Assembly: GCA_011763485.2 (NCBI GenBank)
Contig: JAANSK020282602.1
Coordinates: 1 to 20,491, forward strand
DNA from: Isoetes engelmannii
Taxonomy: Eukaryota > Streptophyta > Lycopodiopsida > Isoetales > Isoetaceae
Reading direction: 5' to 3'
Length of the DNA stretch: 20,491 nucleotides
A program made the translations under genes and the position numbers. Shown here piece after piece: positions 1-7,965 of the stretch. The stretch's first letter is position 1. Every line of letters begins with the position of its first letter. The notes beneath the pieces are model-generated. The model was given only the letters and a program-made list of their open reading frames with translations, did no database searches and had not been told where the DNA came from.

Positions 1-577
1 TTGCTGGTTGAATCGGCTTAAGGATCTGTTTGAACATGCTCTAGCATACAAATCTTCTGGGTTGTTCCGTTGTTGCCATACTGCAAAAAGATTCCTATTC
101 TCAGTTGTTTCATCATACAAAAGCCTTCTACATTCATCTACCCGAATAGTCTATACATGGTACAAAAATAGCATAAATCCATTAGTTGTTTCAAATGTTT
201 ATTTGCTAGAAAGAAATCAAACCATGGTTTATACTGACCTTTAATCCCATCCTAGTTTGGCTCCTTACTAAAGCTTCCTCTCTTCTTCTTTCCTAGTTTT
301 TCTTTGTTTTTCCTATCCTACCATTTCCCCAACCCTGCGTTTCTGCTAGTTTTTTTATCTTTTTTATATTTGATACCAAAAGAAAGAACAAAAGTACAAA
401 ATTCAAATGTCAAGAAACACACGTGAGCGAAATTCAAATTCAAGAAACACCTTTTGTGCTCCTTTGTGCTTTCTGTTGTAGGTTCTTGCTCGATCCTTGG
501 CCTCCCCTTTGATCTTCTCGGCAAAGCGAAGCTCCATTTCGATCTGCCCATTGTTAATCCGATCTGCCATTGTTAGA
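1..577. other. Unassigned AT-rich intergenic DNA
   Basis: No convincing gene is visible on either strand; the open frames here are short and of low-complexity composition. Two short local duplications can be seen. The phrase AAATTCAAAT...CAAGAAACAC occurs near 400-421 and again near 430-450. The phrase CGATCTGCC(C)ATTGTTA occurs near 540-556 and again near 560-575. There is no recognisable RNA gene, transposon end or promoter. Confidence 0.5.
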
Positions 578-623
578 ATTAAAAAAAGAGCAAGGGAGAG
601 ATTAAAAAAGGAGCAAGGGAGAG
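578..623. repeat. 23-bp tandem duplication
   Basis: Two adjacent 23-bp units (578-600 and 601-623) differ by a single base: ATTAAAAAA(A/G)GAGCAAGGGAGAG. The unit is purine-rich. It looks like a recent replication-slippage duplication and has no visible coding role. Confidence 0.85.
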
Positions 624-804
624 ATTATGTGCTTTTGAATCCGTGCTTCTTCTGTGTTTCAAGACGATTCTTGCTTCATCGCTGCCGCAATATAGAGATT
701 ATGTCGCCGCAATGCTTGGCTATGGCTTCGGATTATAGGATGCAGCACTTATACAGTAATAAGTCGGCCGAAATCAGGTATTGAGAGCAAGAATAAGGAT
801 TTAA

Positions 805-1143
805 GGTATTGCCAATAGGGTCCGATTTGGAAAGCGGAGAGTTAGGCGGCCATGGAAGCCGGAAAAACTCAGGGGAATCAAGCATCAAGCGGTTAAGATC
901 TGGAGAAGATGGAAGCTTGCAGAAGGGACCGAGGATGCCCACGACAAGGAGGAGCGCTTTTGGCGAGACAAATTGGAATCCCTTCCTTCAAAGGCTGCAA
1001 AGAAAAAGGAAGAAGAAGCTGAACGGCGGGCCGAGGCAGCTGCTGTTGAAAATTTTAAGCATAAGGAGGCCGAGAAAGAACATATGCAATCTCAAAGTGA
1101 GGAGGCTAAGAAGCGCCAGGCCAGAACGCTTTGGCAAAAATGA
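805..1143 (+). pseudogene. ATG-less charged, coiled-coil-like open frame (unassigned)
   Basis: A 112-codon open frame runs from just after a TAA (802-804) to the TGA at 1141-1143. It has no usable ATG until near its end, so it looks like an exon or a broken gene piece. The second half is strongly coding-like: a run beginning EDAHDKEERFWRDKLESL is followed by K/E/A-rich heptad-like sequence (KKKEEEAERRAEAAA, then KHKEAEKEHMQ) and ends RTLWQK. Such a region would form a charged alpha-helix or coiled coil. Just past its end a second frame (1131-1352) contains CFSCGWAWH, the first half of a CX2CX4H zinc knuckle, without the last cysteine at the expected spacing. CCATGGAAGCCGG occurs at both 849 and 1143, hinting at a duplicated segment. 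I do not recognise the family; a mobile-element ORF remnant or a host exon are both possible. Confidence 0.35.
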
Positions 1144-1352
1144 CCATGGAAGCCGGCTCTTTCCACAAACTGTGTTTTTCTTGTGGTTGGGCATGGCATA
1201 CTGATATGGCGGATCCAACTGAGAGGCAGGCGGGATGCAAGAAGAGCAGATCGGATTCAAGGCATTCAGATCTGGTTTTGGAGGCGCTTTGCAGATCGAA
1301 AACAATGGTACCCCACATCTTGCAAAGAAAACTCTGGTCCAGCTTTTGGTAG

Positions 1353-2434
1353 AACCGCTTAGCCACTGGGTTGCTCCATCCGGCCTCCTGTAGCTCTGAA
1401 TTTTATTTTTCCTGTAGATCTGGCAGTACTGCGCCTCTTGCCCTTCCACTAGTGTCTCCTTCTACCTCTCTCTTCTGAGACCCCTCTCCTACTTGCACGC
1501 TATCTTTAGGTTTTTCAACTCTTCTGTGCTTGTTGCCTTTCCCTTGGATTCCAAACCATTTTCCCATTCAAAAGAATGCTCTCGCCTTGATCTCTCAAGC
1601 TTGCGCCATTGGTCTTAAAAGCCATCTTCGAATCCGATTTAGCATCATATACGGTCCGGTTTCAGCACAGTACTGGATTATCCCGGTAGAGCAGTCGCAT
1701 TAGGATTTCAGCCCGAATACAAAAGGCAGGCAAGCAAGCATCAGATTTGAGGAGTGTTTTTGCAGCAAAGCACACTGATGCATGATGCAGAATAGGAGGA
1801 CAAATACCTAGTTTTTTTTATGGCAGATAGATCTCATTCAAGAGCTATAAGAGGGCATGCCGTGAAAGCATAATGAAAAAATAAGCTTTCTTACGAATTC
1901 CCCAGATCCTTGGAGCATCTCGTTCCATTTTTACCTTGCTTCGATCTGTCTTTCCCATTTTTTCTTTCCGTTTGGCCTCCGGTCAGCTCCAGTATCCAAT
2001 TTCAATTCATCTATCCTAAATCTACATGCCCTTCCGGAGTTCTAAGAGTTATGCGCCTTCTGGAGCTATGGCTCCAGCGAAGAGCCTAAGTATTTTCTTT
2101 CTTCGAAGCCAGCAATCTCCATGATGTGAAAAAAGACGATATCAGAGAGGTACGATTTGGTATTTTTAAATTCTTTAGTTCCACATTTGAATCGCATATC
2201 ATTCCAAGGGTTTGTGGTAAATGCAGAGTATATTTCATCTTTCGTCTTTACAAATGAATGTGTCTGAGTTAGAGCATCTTCACGGTCACTGAGTACATAG
2301 AACGTGATCTGAAGGGACTTATGAAAAGCATCACTTTGCATAATGTTTCCTCTTCCCTCACAGTTTTTTTAATTTTGACCCTTGAAAGACAAGTTAGTCG
2401 CAGATGCAGAGCAAGTTATTGCAGCTGTAAGAAA
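1353..2434. other. Unassigned intergenic DNA with one minus-strand open frame
   Basis: Mostly pyrimidine-rich, non-coding-looking sequence. On the minus strand 2066-2341 is open for 91 codons from an ATG (MQSDAFHKSLQITFYVLS...). It has an ordinary amino-acid mix (KTKDEIYSAFTTN, GFEERKYLGSSLEP), but I recognise no domain. It could be an old exon or chance. No RNA gene or repeat boundary is visible. Confidence 0.3.
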
Positions 2435-2451
2435 AACCTGTGGGCATCAGG

Positions 2452-2613
2452 TCAATAATAAAACATCATGCTCGGCATGTTCAGACCATAGAGAATCTGG
2501 TTTCCTTTGCGGTGTTGGGGTATTTCACTGGAATCATATTTGACACTCGGCGGTTTAGCTCTTGGCTCTCGGGGCATCTGAGGCAGTTTTGAAGGACGAG
2601 AGATAGATTTCAT
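2452..2613 (-). other. Small unassigned basic, proline-rich open frame (53 aa)
   Basis: The ATG at 2613 opens 53 codons ending at TGA (2454-2452). The first 40 residues are basic and proline-rich (SRPSKLPQMPREPRAK, YDSSEIPQHRKG), while the tail is hydrophobic (MPSMMFYY). It lies downstream, in transcription direction, of the LINE ORF1 relic at 2758-4125. It does not resemble the LINE endonuclease expected there. It may be chance or an exon of a lost gene; no function is claimed. Confidence 0.2.
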
Positions 2614-2757
2614 TAACAATCAAGGAAAAAGTACAATAAGCTGAGAGACAGGTTTAAAACTCAAAGGTAGAAAATTTTCCACTGTGCAAAGCTACCTGTA
2701 CATCTCAGAAGTTCATTTAGTATGACTATCCTCTAAAGAACCCATGACTGCTGAAGG

Positions 2758-4125
2758 TCATTTTTTTCTAGCTGCCTTCTTGAGTGTAACAATTCTCCAA
2801 TCATCACCATGCTCCACAACTATCTTAGGAATCTGTGGTGAAAGACTGGAATACAAAAGAAGATGACATAGAGGAGCCACAATAGCTTCCATAACATCTG
2901 GATGAACTGTCATTTCCTGTGGCCTTACCATAGCTAGATTCAAGGAAGATGATTCTATCACATCCATATCACTCGAAACATTGTTAGACACACTAAATGG
3001 CACCATCTCAAGAGAGGGTTCTTGAGATGGCAGAGCAAAGACTACAGTGGGAGATGGAGCTATAATAGGAAGTACAGTAATTGAGGGGGTAATAGTGGAC
3101 AATTCAGTACTAGAAATCACAGAAGAAATTATGGGACACTCAACACTAGATGAGGGAGTCACAACACGTTCAGCTCTAGACGAGACAACATTGGCAGGAG
3201 GCGGCATTGTGGCAGATGGAGCAGGTCCACGAGGTCTAGACTACGAGGAAGATGAAGTGATAGCAGGATCAACCCTAGATGAGGGAGTCAAAACACTTTC
3301 ATCTCTAGATGAGACAACATTGGTAGGAGGCGGCATTGTGGCAGATGGAGCAGGTCCACGAGGTCTAGACTGTGAGGAAGTACTATTAAATATAAGAAAT
3401 TTATCTAGAAACATTGAAGCAAGTTCTGGACCATTTAGGAGAGATAACGTCAGCTTCTTGTACCACTTGCCGCTTTTGACAATAACACATTTAGGAATTG
3501 CTTGATCAATGGGGATAGACACACAAATACGTGGACCATTGATAATAGAGTGAGAAATGTGCATGCCCACGCCATTAACAATGTCTATTAAGAACTCATG
3601 AGCAAGAAGATCAATAGGCAAATCTGGAATGGAGAACCAGCAAGGCATCTTAGGCGCTGAAAGCATACCAGGAGAAAACCCAGGTGTGTAATATTGATAG
3701 AGGACATAACCAGTGCCCAAAGGATCCACACCGCGAGAGACTAGCTTCTCTACTGCCTCAGCACTATTAAACGTTATCAAGAAGAAGCCCTTGCCTAATT
3801 TCTTTAATGATTCATATGCAGGTAGCCCGATGCGAGAAATGTGCCGAGGAAGCCATCGAGATAATCTGTTGTAATCCAAAAATCCACATGTATAATAACT
3901 AATCATAGAGTGTGTTGCTAAGTTCTCTGCACATTTAAGACGAGACTCGTGGTTAATCTCCACCAAAGGAACCCCAGCAACATTGACAAAGGAACTACAA
4001 TCTGTTTCATAGAACAAGTCTTCTAAATGAAGCTGAGAAGCCATTTGATCTTGTTTAGCTCTAAACACATCAAAGATCGAACTATGTTCCTCGTTACTTG
4101 CAGAGAGATATCTTTCTGAATCCAA
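2758..4125 (-). pseudogene. LINE ORF1 core and Ser/Thr/Pro-rich tail, one in-frame stop
   Basis: From ATG 4125 the frame reads 456 codons to the terminator at 2758, interrupted once by a TAG near 3241. Residues about 85-185 match the DUF4283 pattern: a Trp-containing strand (RLSRWLPRH), LGKGFFLITFNSAEAVEKL, a GY(V)LYQYYTPGFSPG turn, then CWFSIPDLPIDLLAHEFL and DIVNGVG. This fold is the nucleic-acid-binding part of plant LINE ORF1 proteins. No CCHC zinc knuckle, often found after it, is seen. The tail is low-complexity (SSRDESVLTPSSRVD, repeated) and the end is basic (TLKKAARKK). The stop replaces a CAG that is intact in the neighbouring duplicate copy, so it arose by C to T after the tail duplicated. 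Confidence 0.6.
3141..3380. repeat. Tandem duplication inside LINE ORF1 (129-bp period)
   Basis: Segment 3141-3251 recurs at 3270-3380, about 111 bp with eight differences (about 93% identity). The period of 129 bp equals 43 codons, so the ORF1 frame is kept. In protein terms it repeats the Ser/Thr/Pro linker with PRGPAPSATMPPP(A/T)NVVSS. Confidence 0.85.
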
Positions 4126-4541
4126 TCAGAGAATGACATGCGCGAAACCCTTGCCACAGAATCAGAAGTTTGCCAGGCTCGAGGAGCAGCATGTGATCTT
4201 CATGTACTGCTTCATTAACATGCATATTATGCTCCTCCACCATGTTCGAAGAAGTGGGTTGCTGACCCACATAATTATGTACCAAAGGGATATCAGCAGA
4301 TTTAACAAGAAGTGGAAAGTGCTGCAAATTCACACTGACATTAACAGGAACAGACAAAAGCAAGAGGATTGAGGCGGGAATTATTTGGTAGGTTAAGAAG
4401 CGGCGAAGAAGAATGTATTTTCTGCACAGAGGAAGAGGCAGCAGCACTACCTACCACTTTAGAGGCATCCGTGGTTGATGAACGAAATCTAGCAGCTGGC
4501 AAACTAGGGTTTGTCATGGTGGCCGAAATCTTAAAATCCAA

Positions 4542-4700
4542 AATCTGGCCCAGCTAGACTCACCAAAAGTATAAAACCTATACATCAATGGAAAGCTCAG
4601 ATCCCCAGCTTTCCAACGCACAAAAAATCACTTGAATCCGACACCCGAGCCAGAAGTTATGAAGAAAACTGCATCAAGACCTCACATGGTGCTCATCACT
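4542..4700 (-). promoter_or_regulatory. Leader region of the LINE relic with short hairpin
   Basis: Directly upstream (minus strand) of the ORF1 ATG lies a perfect 8-bp stem, GGAAAGCT at 4591-4598 and AGCTTTCC at 4608-4615, with a 9-nt loop. Flanking phrases (a tract that reads TTCTGGCTCGGGTGTCGG on the minus strand) resemble leader sequences I associate with plant retroelements, from memory only. It may be the 5' untranslated region of the LINE, or a separate element fragment into which the LINE inserted. Confidence 0.3.
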
Positions 4701-5100
4701 AGTGCCTCCACATTGTCCACCTGGAGACGGAAGCTTATCATTTTGGAACCTATGTGCATGTACGACACTTGACAAGGTCTCATCCATTGGAGTGGTACGA
4801 TCTGGACCGTTGGTATACATATATATAGAGGAGCCTCATTCTTGTCGAACCCTTCCGGTTCACGCCAGTCTTGTGCCTTCCAGGCATCTGTCTCGTTTAC
4901 TTGCTCGCCTTCGGGCCATTGTATTGCTGATTTCATGATCATATATTAGATTCTTGCCAATTGTTTGCGTATTTTTTGCATATTTTCTACGTATTTTCCT
5001 TATTCTTTGCGTAGGTTCATGACACATGCACTAAATGTATGTTGTTCCAAGGGCTCTCTTATGTTTTCAATTTTCTTGTCAATCTCATCATCCACATGAT
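4701..5100. other. Unassigned DNA with a TATA-like run
   Basis: A run TATACATATATATAGAGG at 4814-4831 is TATA-box-like and is followed on the plus strand by a C/T-rich stretch, as in many plant core promoters. No gene follows that could use it. On the minus strand 4682-4942 is open for 86 codons (WPEGEQVNETDAWKAQDW...) with plausible coding composition but no recognised domain. The 4950-5040 part is AT-rich, with repeated TTTGCGTA(TTT) phrases. Confidence 0.3.
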
Positions 5101-5252
5101 ACAACTTTTTGGCATGTTATCAACAATGGCATCTAAATCTTAGACATACTATTTCTATATCTCTAAATCCTGCATCTTACAACTTTTTTGGGCATGTTAT
5201 CAACAATGGCATCTAAATCTTAGACATACTATTTCTATATCTCTGAATCCTG
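5101..5252. repeat. Tandem duplication, about 72-74 bp units, 80-bp period
   Basis: Copies at 5101-5172 and 5179-5252 share GGCATGTTATCAACAATGGC and the following 50 bases almost exactly. They differ by one substitution (CTCTAAATC versus CTCTGAATC) and a 2-base length change in a T run. The near identity indicates a recent event. No coding content is seen. Confidence 0.9.
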
Positions 5253-6331
5253 TAAAACAATTGTACTTATATTAAGATCACAAAGTATGACACCACTGCC
5301 GTGACCAATTTATTATATGTGATTGAGGAAAGGACAACCAAGTTGTAGCTAACAAAATATAGATTGATGGTAGATGTACAGAGAAAGAGAACCAATTTAA
5401 ATCCAAACATCCTTTAACTCCACATATTTTGAACCTGCAATAGGCATAAAAAAAAGTATTTGAAGATGCAAGGTAGACTTATACTCTTGACAACCATTCC
5501 ACTTTATTATCACACTACTGGTGTGGTGGTTTCACACTGTTTCCCCATGTGTTGCATAGAAGTTTATATATCAAAGAGTGGCGGCTACTCCATTTGATTA
5601 TCATCGAGCGGAAAAAGCCAGGCTTTCACTGCAAAAATATAGTAGTAAATCTGGTTATGATTCCAGTCAAAGCTTTGATTTCATAATATTCTTTAGTTTG
5701 CCAACTCTAGTGTGCAAAGAATGAACCCGGGAGGGCGAACCCTTTATATTGAGTACATAGTAGAATACATGTCCAAATATCAAGGAAATGGACATACTTG
5801 TCCTATCAGCAACAATATTTTATTATAGAGACAATTCCAACCAATTTTTAGAAGCCAATCTTTCTAATTGCTAAGGACGTAGAGTGAAGTAGAGTGAATG
5901 CTTCTTGTCACTAAAGATTAGCAACAAATAGAAGGGAAAATTTTCACATTTCCATGCAGATCATGATGCCAACATTAATCTTAGGAAGAGATGGGCTCAT
6001 ATGGATAAGAGAGCCAAGGATGTTGAAGAGTCTCCTTTGTTGTAATAAATGTGCCACAAATTCTACAAAACCTTCATCCTCCATATGCAATCGATGAGCT
6101 AGAGTGGTGTTCTTTAAAATCAAATACTCCACCTGTTTTGTTTCTTGAATACAATAGGCAACCTAAAATGTCAGAATTTTGTACAATTCAAAGTGCATAC
6201 AAATAGAAACTATTAAACTAATGTTTGTAATACTCTATATTCACACACCAAAGAAAAAGTGGCAAGCTAACAACATTCTAGTAAGGGGAATGTTGTTAAT
6301 TGTGCAGATCTGTATTAGAGAAACTACACCA
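5253..6331. other. AT-rich intergenic DNA with first copy of a direct repeat
   Basis: Segment 5402-5490 recurs, diverged, at 6332-6428. On the minus strand 5944-6132 is open for 62 codons (LILKNTTLAHRLHMEDEGFVEFVAHLLQQRR), which looks coding-like and may extend in frame upstream. It is not recognised as a domain and does not fit the kinase relic further right. Everything else is low-complexity A/T-rich sequence with no gene, RNA or element end that I can see. Confidence 0.35.
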
Positions 6332-6428
6332 GTCCAAACATCATGTATATTAGAACTCCATGTATTTTAGACCTGCACAAGACATAAAAAAAAGCATTTG
6401 AAGATGCAACACAGACTTATGCTCTTGG
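6332..6428. repeat. Second copy of a diverged direct repeat (first at 5402-5490)
   Basis: Both copies read TCCAAACATC..., then ...TTT(T)GAACCTGC or TTTAGACCTGC, ...CATAAAAAAAAG(T/C)ATTTGAAGATGCAA, and ...AGACTTAT(A/G)CTCTTG. The spacing is about 930 bp, and weaker similarity extends upstream through AGCTAACAA. This suggests an old segmental duplication or two copies of one dispersed element. No terminal structure is visible. Confidence 0.6.
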
Positions 6429-6700
6429 CCTTCAGAATTACATGGTCATTATATTTAAAAAGGCCGAGACTTAGTAGAATTTGCTCAAGTTGAAATGATT
6501 TCTCAAATAGTAGCATATAGATCATCAATGACAAATGAGAAAGCAACCATGAACTCAAGAGCACACATTTTGATGCCCCCAAAACATTCCAAAGTATTTA
6601 TCTTGATGCTACCTAAGGCAGATTAAACATGGTATTTTGATGCTGTTTCAAACTAACATGCATAGGTCTACCTTAATTGGGTCCATTTGAGATGGATTGC

Positions 6701-7350
6701 ACTAACATGCTGTCTGCACAAGTCCCTTACGGGAGCCATTCGAAGCACCGAATCTAAAATCCCCCACCTATGCAAGATAAATCGATGTTGATTCATAAAG
6801 TCTAGCCAAGTTGTAAGAATACATGAAAAAGACCTAGAATCAAGATGTAGATTACATAATTTTCTTTTTAAAAAAGAAGATTATGTACCATAGGCTCAAA
6901 ATCATGTGTCAGAAGTATATTGATAGAACGTGTATCTTTGTGCACTACACAACCAACTCGACATTCTTTATGCAAGTATCTCAACCCCCTTGCTACACCA
7001 ATAGCAATCTTGTGGCGTGAATGCCACTCTAGAGGGTTCCAACCTCGTCCTGTTAGCTAATCAAGGCTACATGAACAACAAACGGCAATAACAAAATCGA
7101 AGTAGCTTATAGAATTTTTCATGATTTACCATATAGGCGAGCATCTAGAGAACCATTGCAAATGAACTCATATACAAGTAATCTTGGGCTTCCTTCTATA
7201 CAGTATCAAATGAGCATGACAACATTGCGATGTTGAGCACATGTAAGGACTTCAACCTCTGAGCAAAACTTCAACCTCTGAGCAAAATTCAACACCCCCC
7301 TGTGAAGTAGCTAGCTTACGTTGCCTGACAGCAACTGCCTGACAATCAGG
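6701..7350 (-). pseudogene. Unprocessed receptor-like protein kinase pseudogene
   Basis: Three exon-like blocks of a plant receptor-like cytoplasmic kinase are recognisable on the minus strand. Block 1 (7350-7130) carries the N-lobe: AVAVRQRKLATSQGG, then EVEVLTCAQHRNVVML, LLVYEFICNGSLDARLYG. It ends at a GTAAAT donor. Block 2 (7049-6889) follows a CAG acceptor: WNPLEWHSRHKIAIGVARGL, RYLHKECRVGCVVHKD, INILLTHDFEPM. It ends at a GTACAT donor. Block 3 (6767-6701) follows a TAG acceptor and starts VGDF, then decays to a stop at 6704-6702. Introns are kept, so this is a duplicated gene and not a retrocopy. Defects: the VAVK lysine is Arg, the HRD motif is HKD, block 1 has an in-frame TGA and an internal 19-bp duplication (about 7250-7286) that shifts the frame, and most of the C-lobe is missing. 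The pattern resembles PERK-like or SELMODRAFT_444075-type kinases. Confidence 0.75.
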
Positions 7351-7949
7351 TAAGATAGATTCAAATTAGCGGCAGAAACCAAGCATCAACCTGTAAAAGC
7401 AACAACTCAACAAAAATATCTCCATATTGAGAGACAACCATCTTGCACTCCTGACTGACCACTCTCGCAGCTCGTATGGCTGATTGATATCGGTAACAAT
7501 ACCCTAAAAGCCAACCTGGTTACATGCCTACCATATGATGCTTCGTTTATTAAGGTTTTACTCTAAGCCCTAATAGCATAACAGGAACAACCATAAACCT
7601 CAAGACACCATGTCCGATTCAATGCTTCCGCTTCAGCCGCCACTGCCTGCTGCCCGTGAAGACGTCGAAAACTCAAGCTAGCATAGCCACCGCACACGCA
7701 AGTGTCAAAGCAGTGTAAGTGTTGATTGACTCCAAGAAAACCCCAAACAATCCTAACCGTAAAATATCAGCACTTTGAAAAGATTCCTCAGAATATTATC
7801 ACAATTAAACCGGGGCCTTCTACGAGCCAATCCCCCCTCCAGCAAGAGGTTTGCCCCCCTACAGGCAACCCAAAAAATAAAGAAACCCCGAAAACAATTC
7901 TATCAAGCAATTATAGTAGGAAGGGGAATTTAAATAGGTTCCGGTGGCC
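7351..7949 (+). promoter_or_regulatory. 5' flank and probable 5' UTR of CLP1
   Basis: This stretch separates the kinase relic (minus strand) from CLP1 (plus strand) and must contain the CLP1 promoter. No clear TATA box is seen, which fits a housekeeping gene. An ACGT-core site (GAAGACGTCGAAA, near 7658) and a telo-box-like CTAAGCCCTAAT (near 7562) are present; both are weak. From ATG 7726 the CLP1 frame is already open without a stop, so an 80-residue N-terminal extension is formally possible, but its sequence is not family-like. I take it as untranslated. Confidence 0.35.
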
Positions 7950-7958
7950 ATGGTTTAA
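7950..7958 (+). promoter_or_regulatory. Two-codon upstream ORF (Met-Val-stop)
   Basis: ATG GTT TAA sits 7 nt before the CLP1 start codon at 7966. Its context is strong (G at -3, G at +4), as good as that of the main ATG. If the transcript starts upstream, scanning ribosomes should meet it first. Such a minimal uORF so close to the start would be expected to reduce or tune CLP1 translation. The effect is inferred. Confidence 0.5.
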
Positions 7959-7965
7959 TTTAGAG

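Larger units (their letters stand above)
2758..4541 (-). mobile_element. LINE ORF1 relic (DUF4283-like), minus strand
   Basis: This is the RNA-binding ORF1 region of a plant LINE (non-LTR retrotransposon). An N-terminal piece opens at ATG 4541 (MDFKISATMTNPSLPAARF, Ser/Ala-rich). A second frame follows (4447-4094), containing LVKSADIPLVHNYVGQQ, the type of segment that precedes the core in plant ORF1 proteins. The core and tail are in a third frame, 4125 down to 2758. At least two frame changes and one stop codon therefore separate the parts. No ORF2 endonuclease or reverse transcriptase follows below 2758, so only the 5' half of the element is present here. The family call rests on the DUF4283-like pattern and not on a search. 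Confidence 0.65.

Noticed and set aside
988-1449. 153-codon minus-strand open frame
   Set aside because: It is the shadow of the charged plus-strand frame at 805-1143: the K/E-rich codons read as Phe/Leu/Ser on the other strand. No domain is seen.
3047-3505. 152-codon plus-strand open frame with Gly/Ala/Asp repeats
   Set aside because: Antisense of the LINE ORF1 linker; the repeat comes from the 129-bp duplication. The minus-strand reading matches a known ORF1 pattern.
4814-4831. TATA-like run as a core promoter
   Set aside because: No gene begins downstream in a usable distance, and AT-rich runs are common here.
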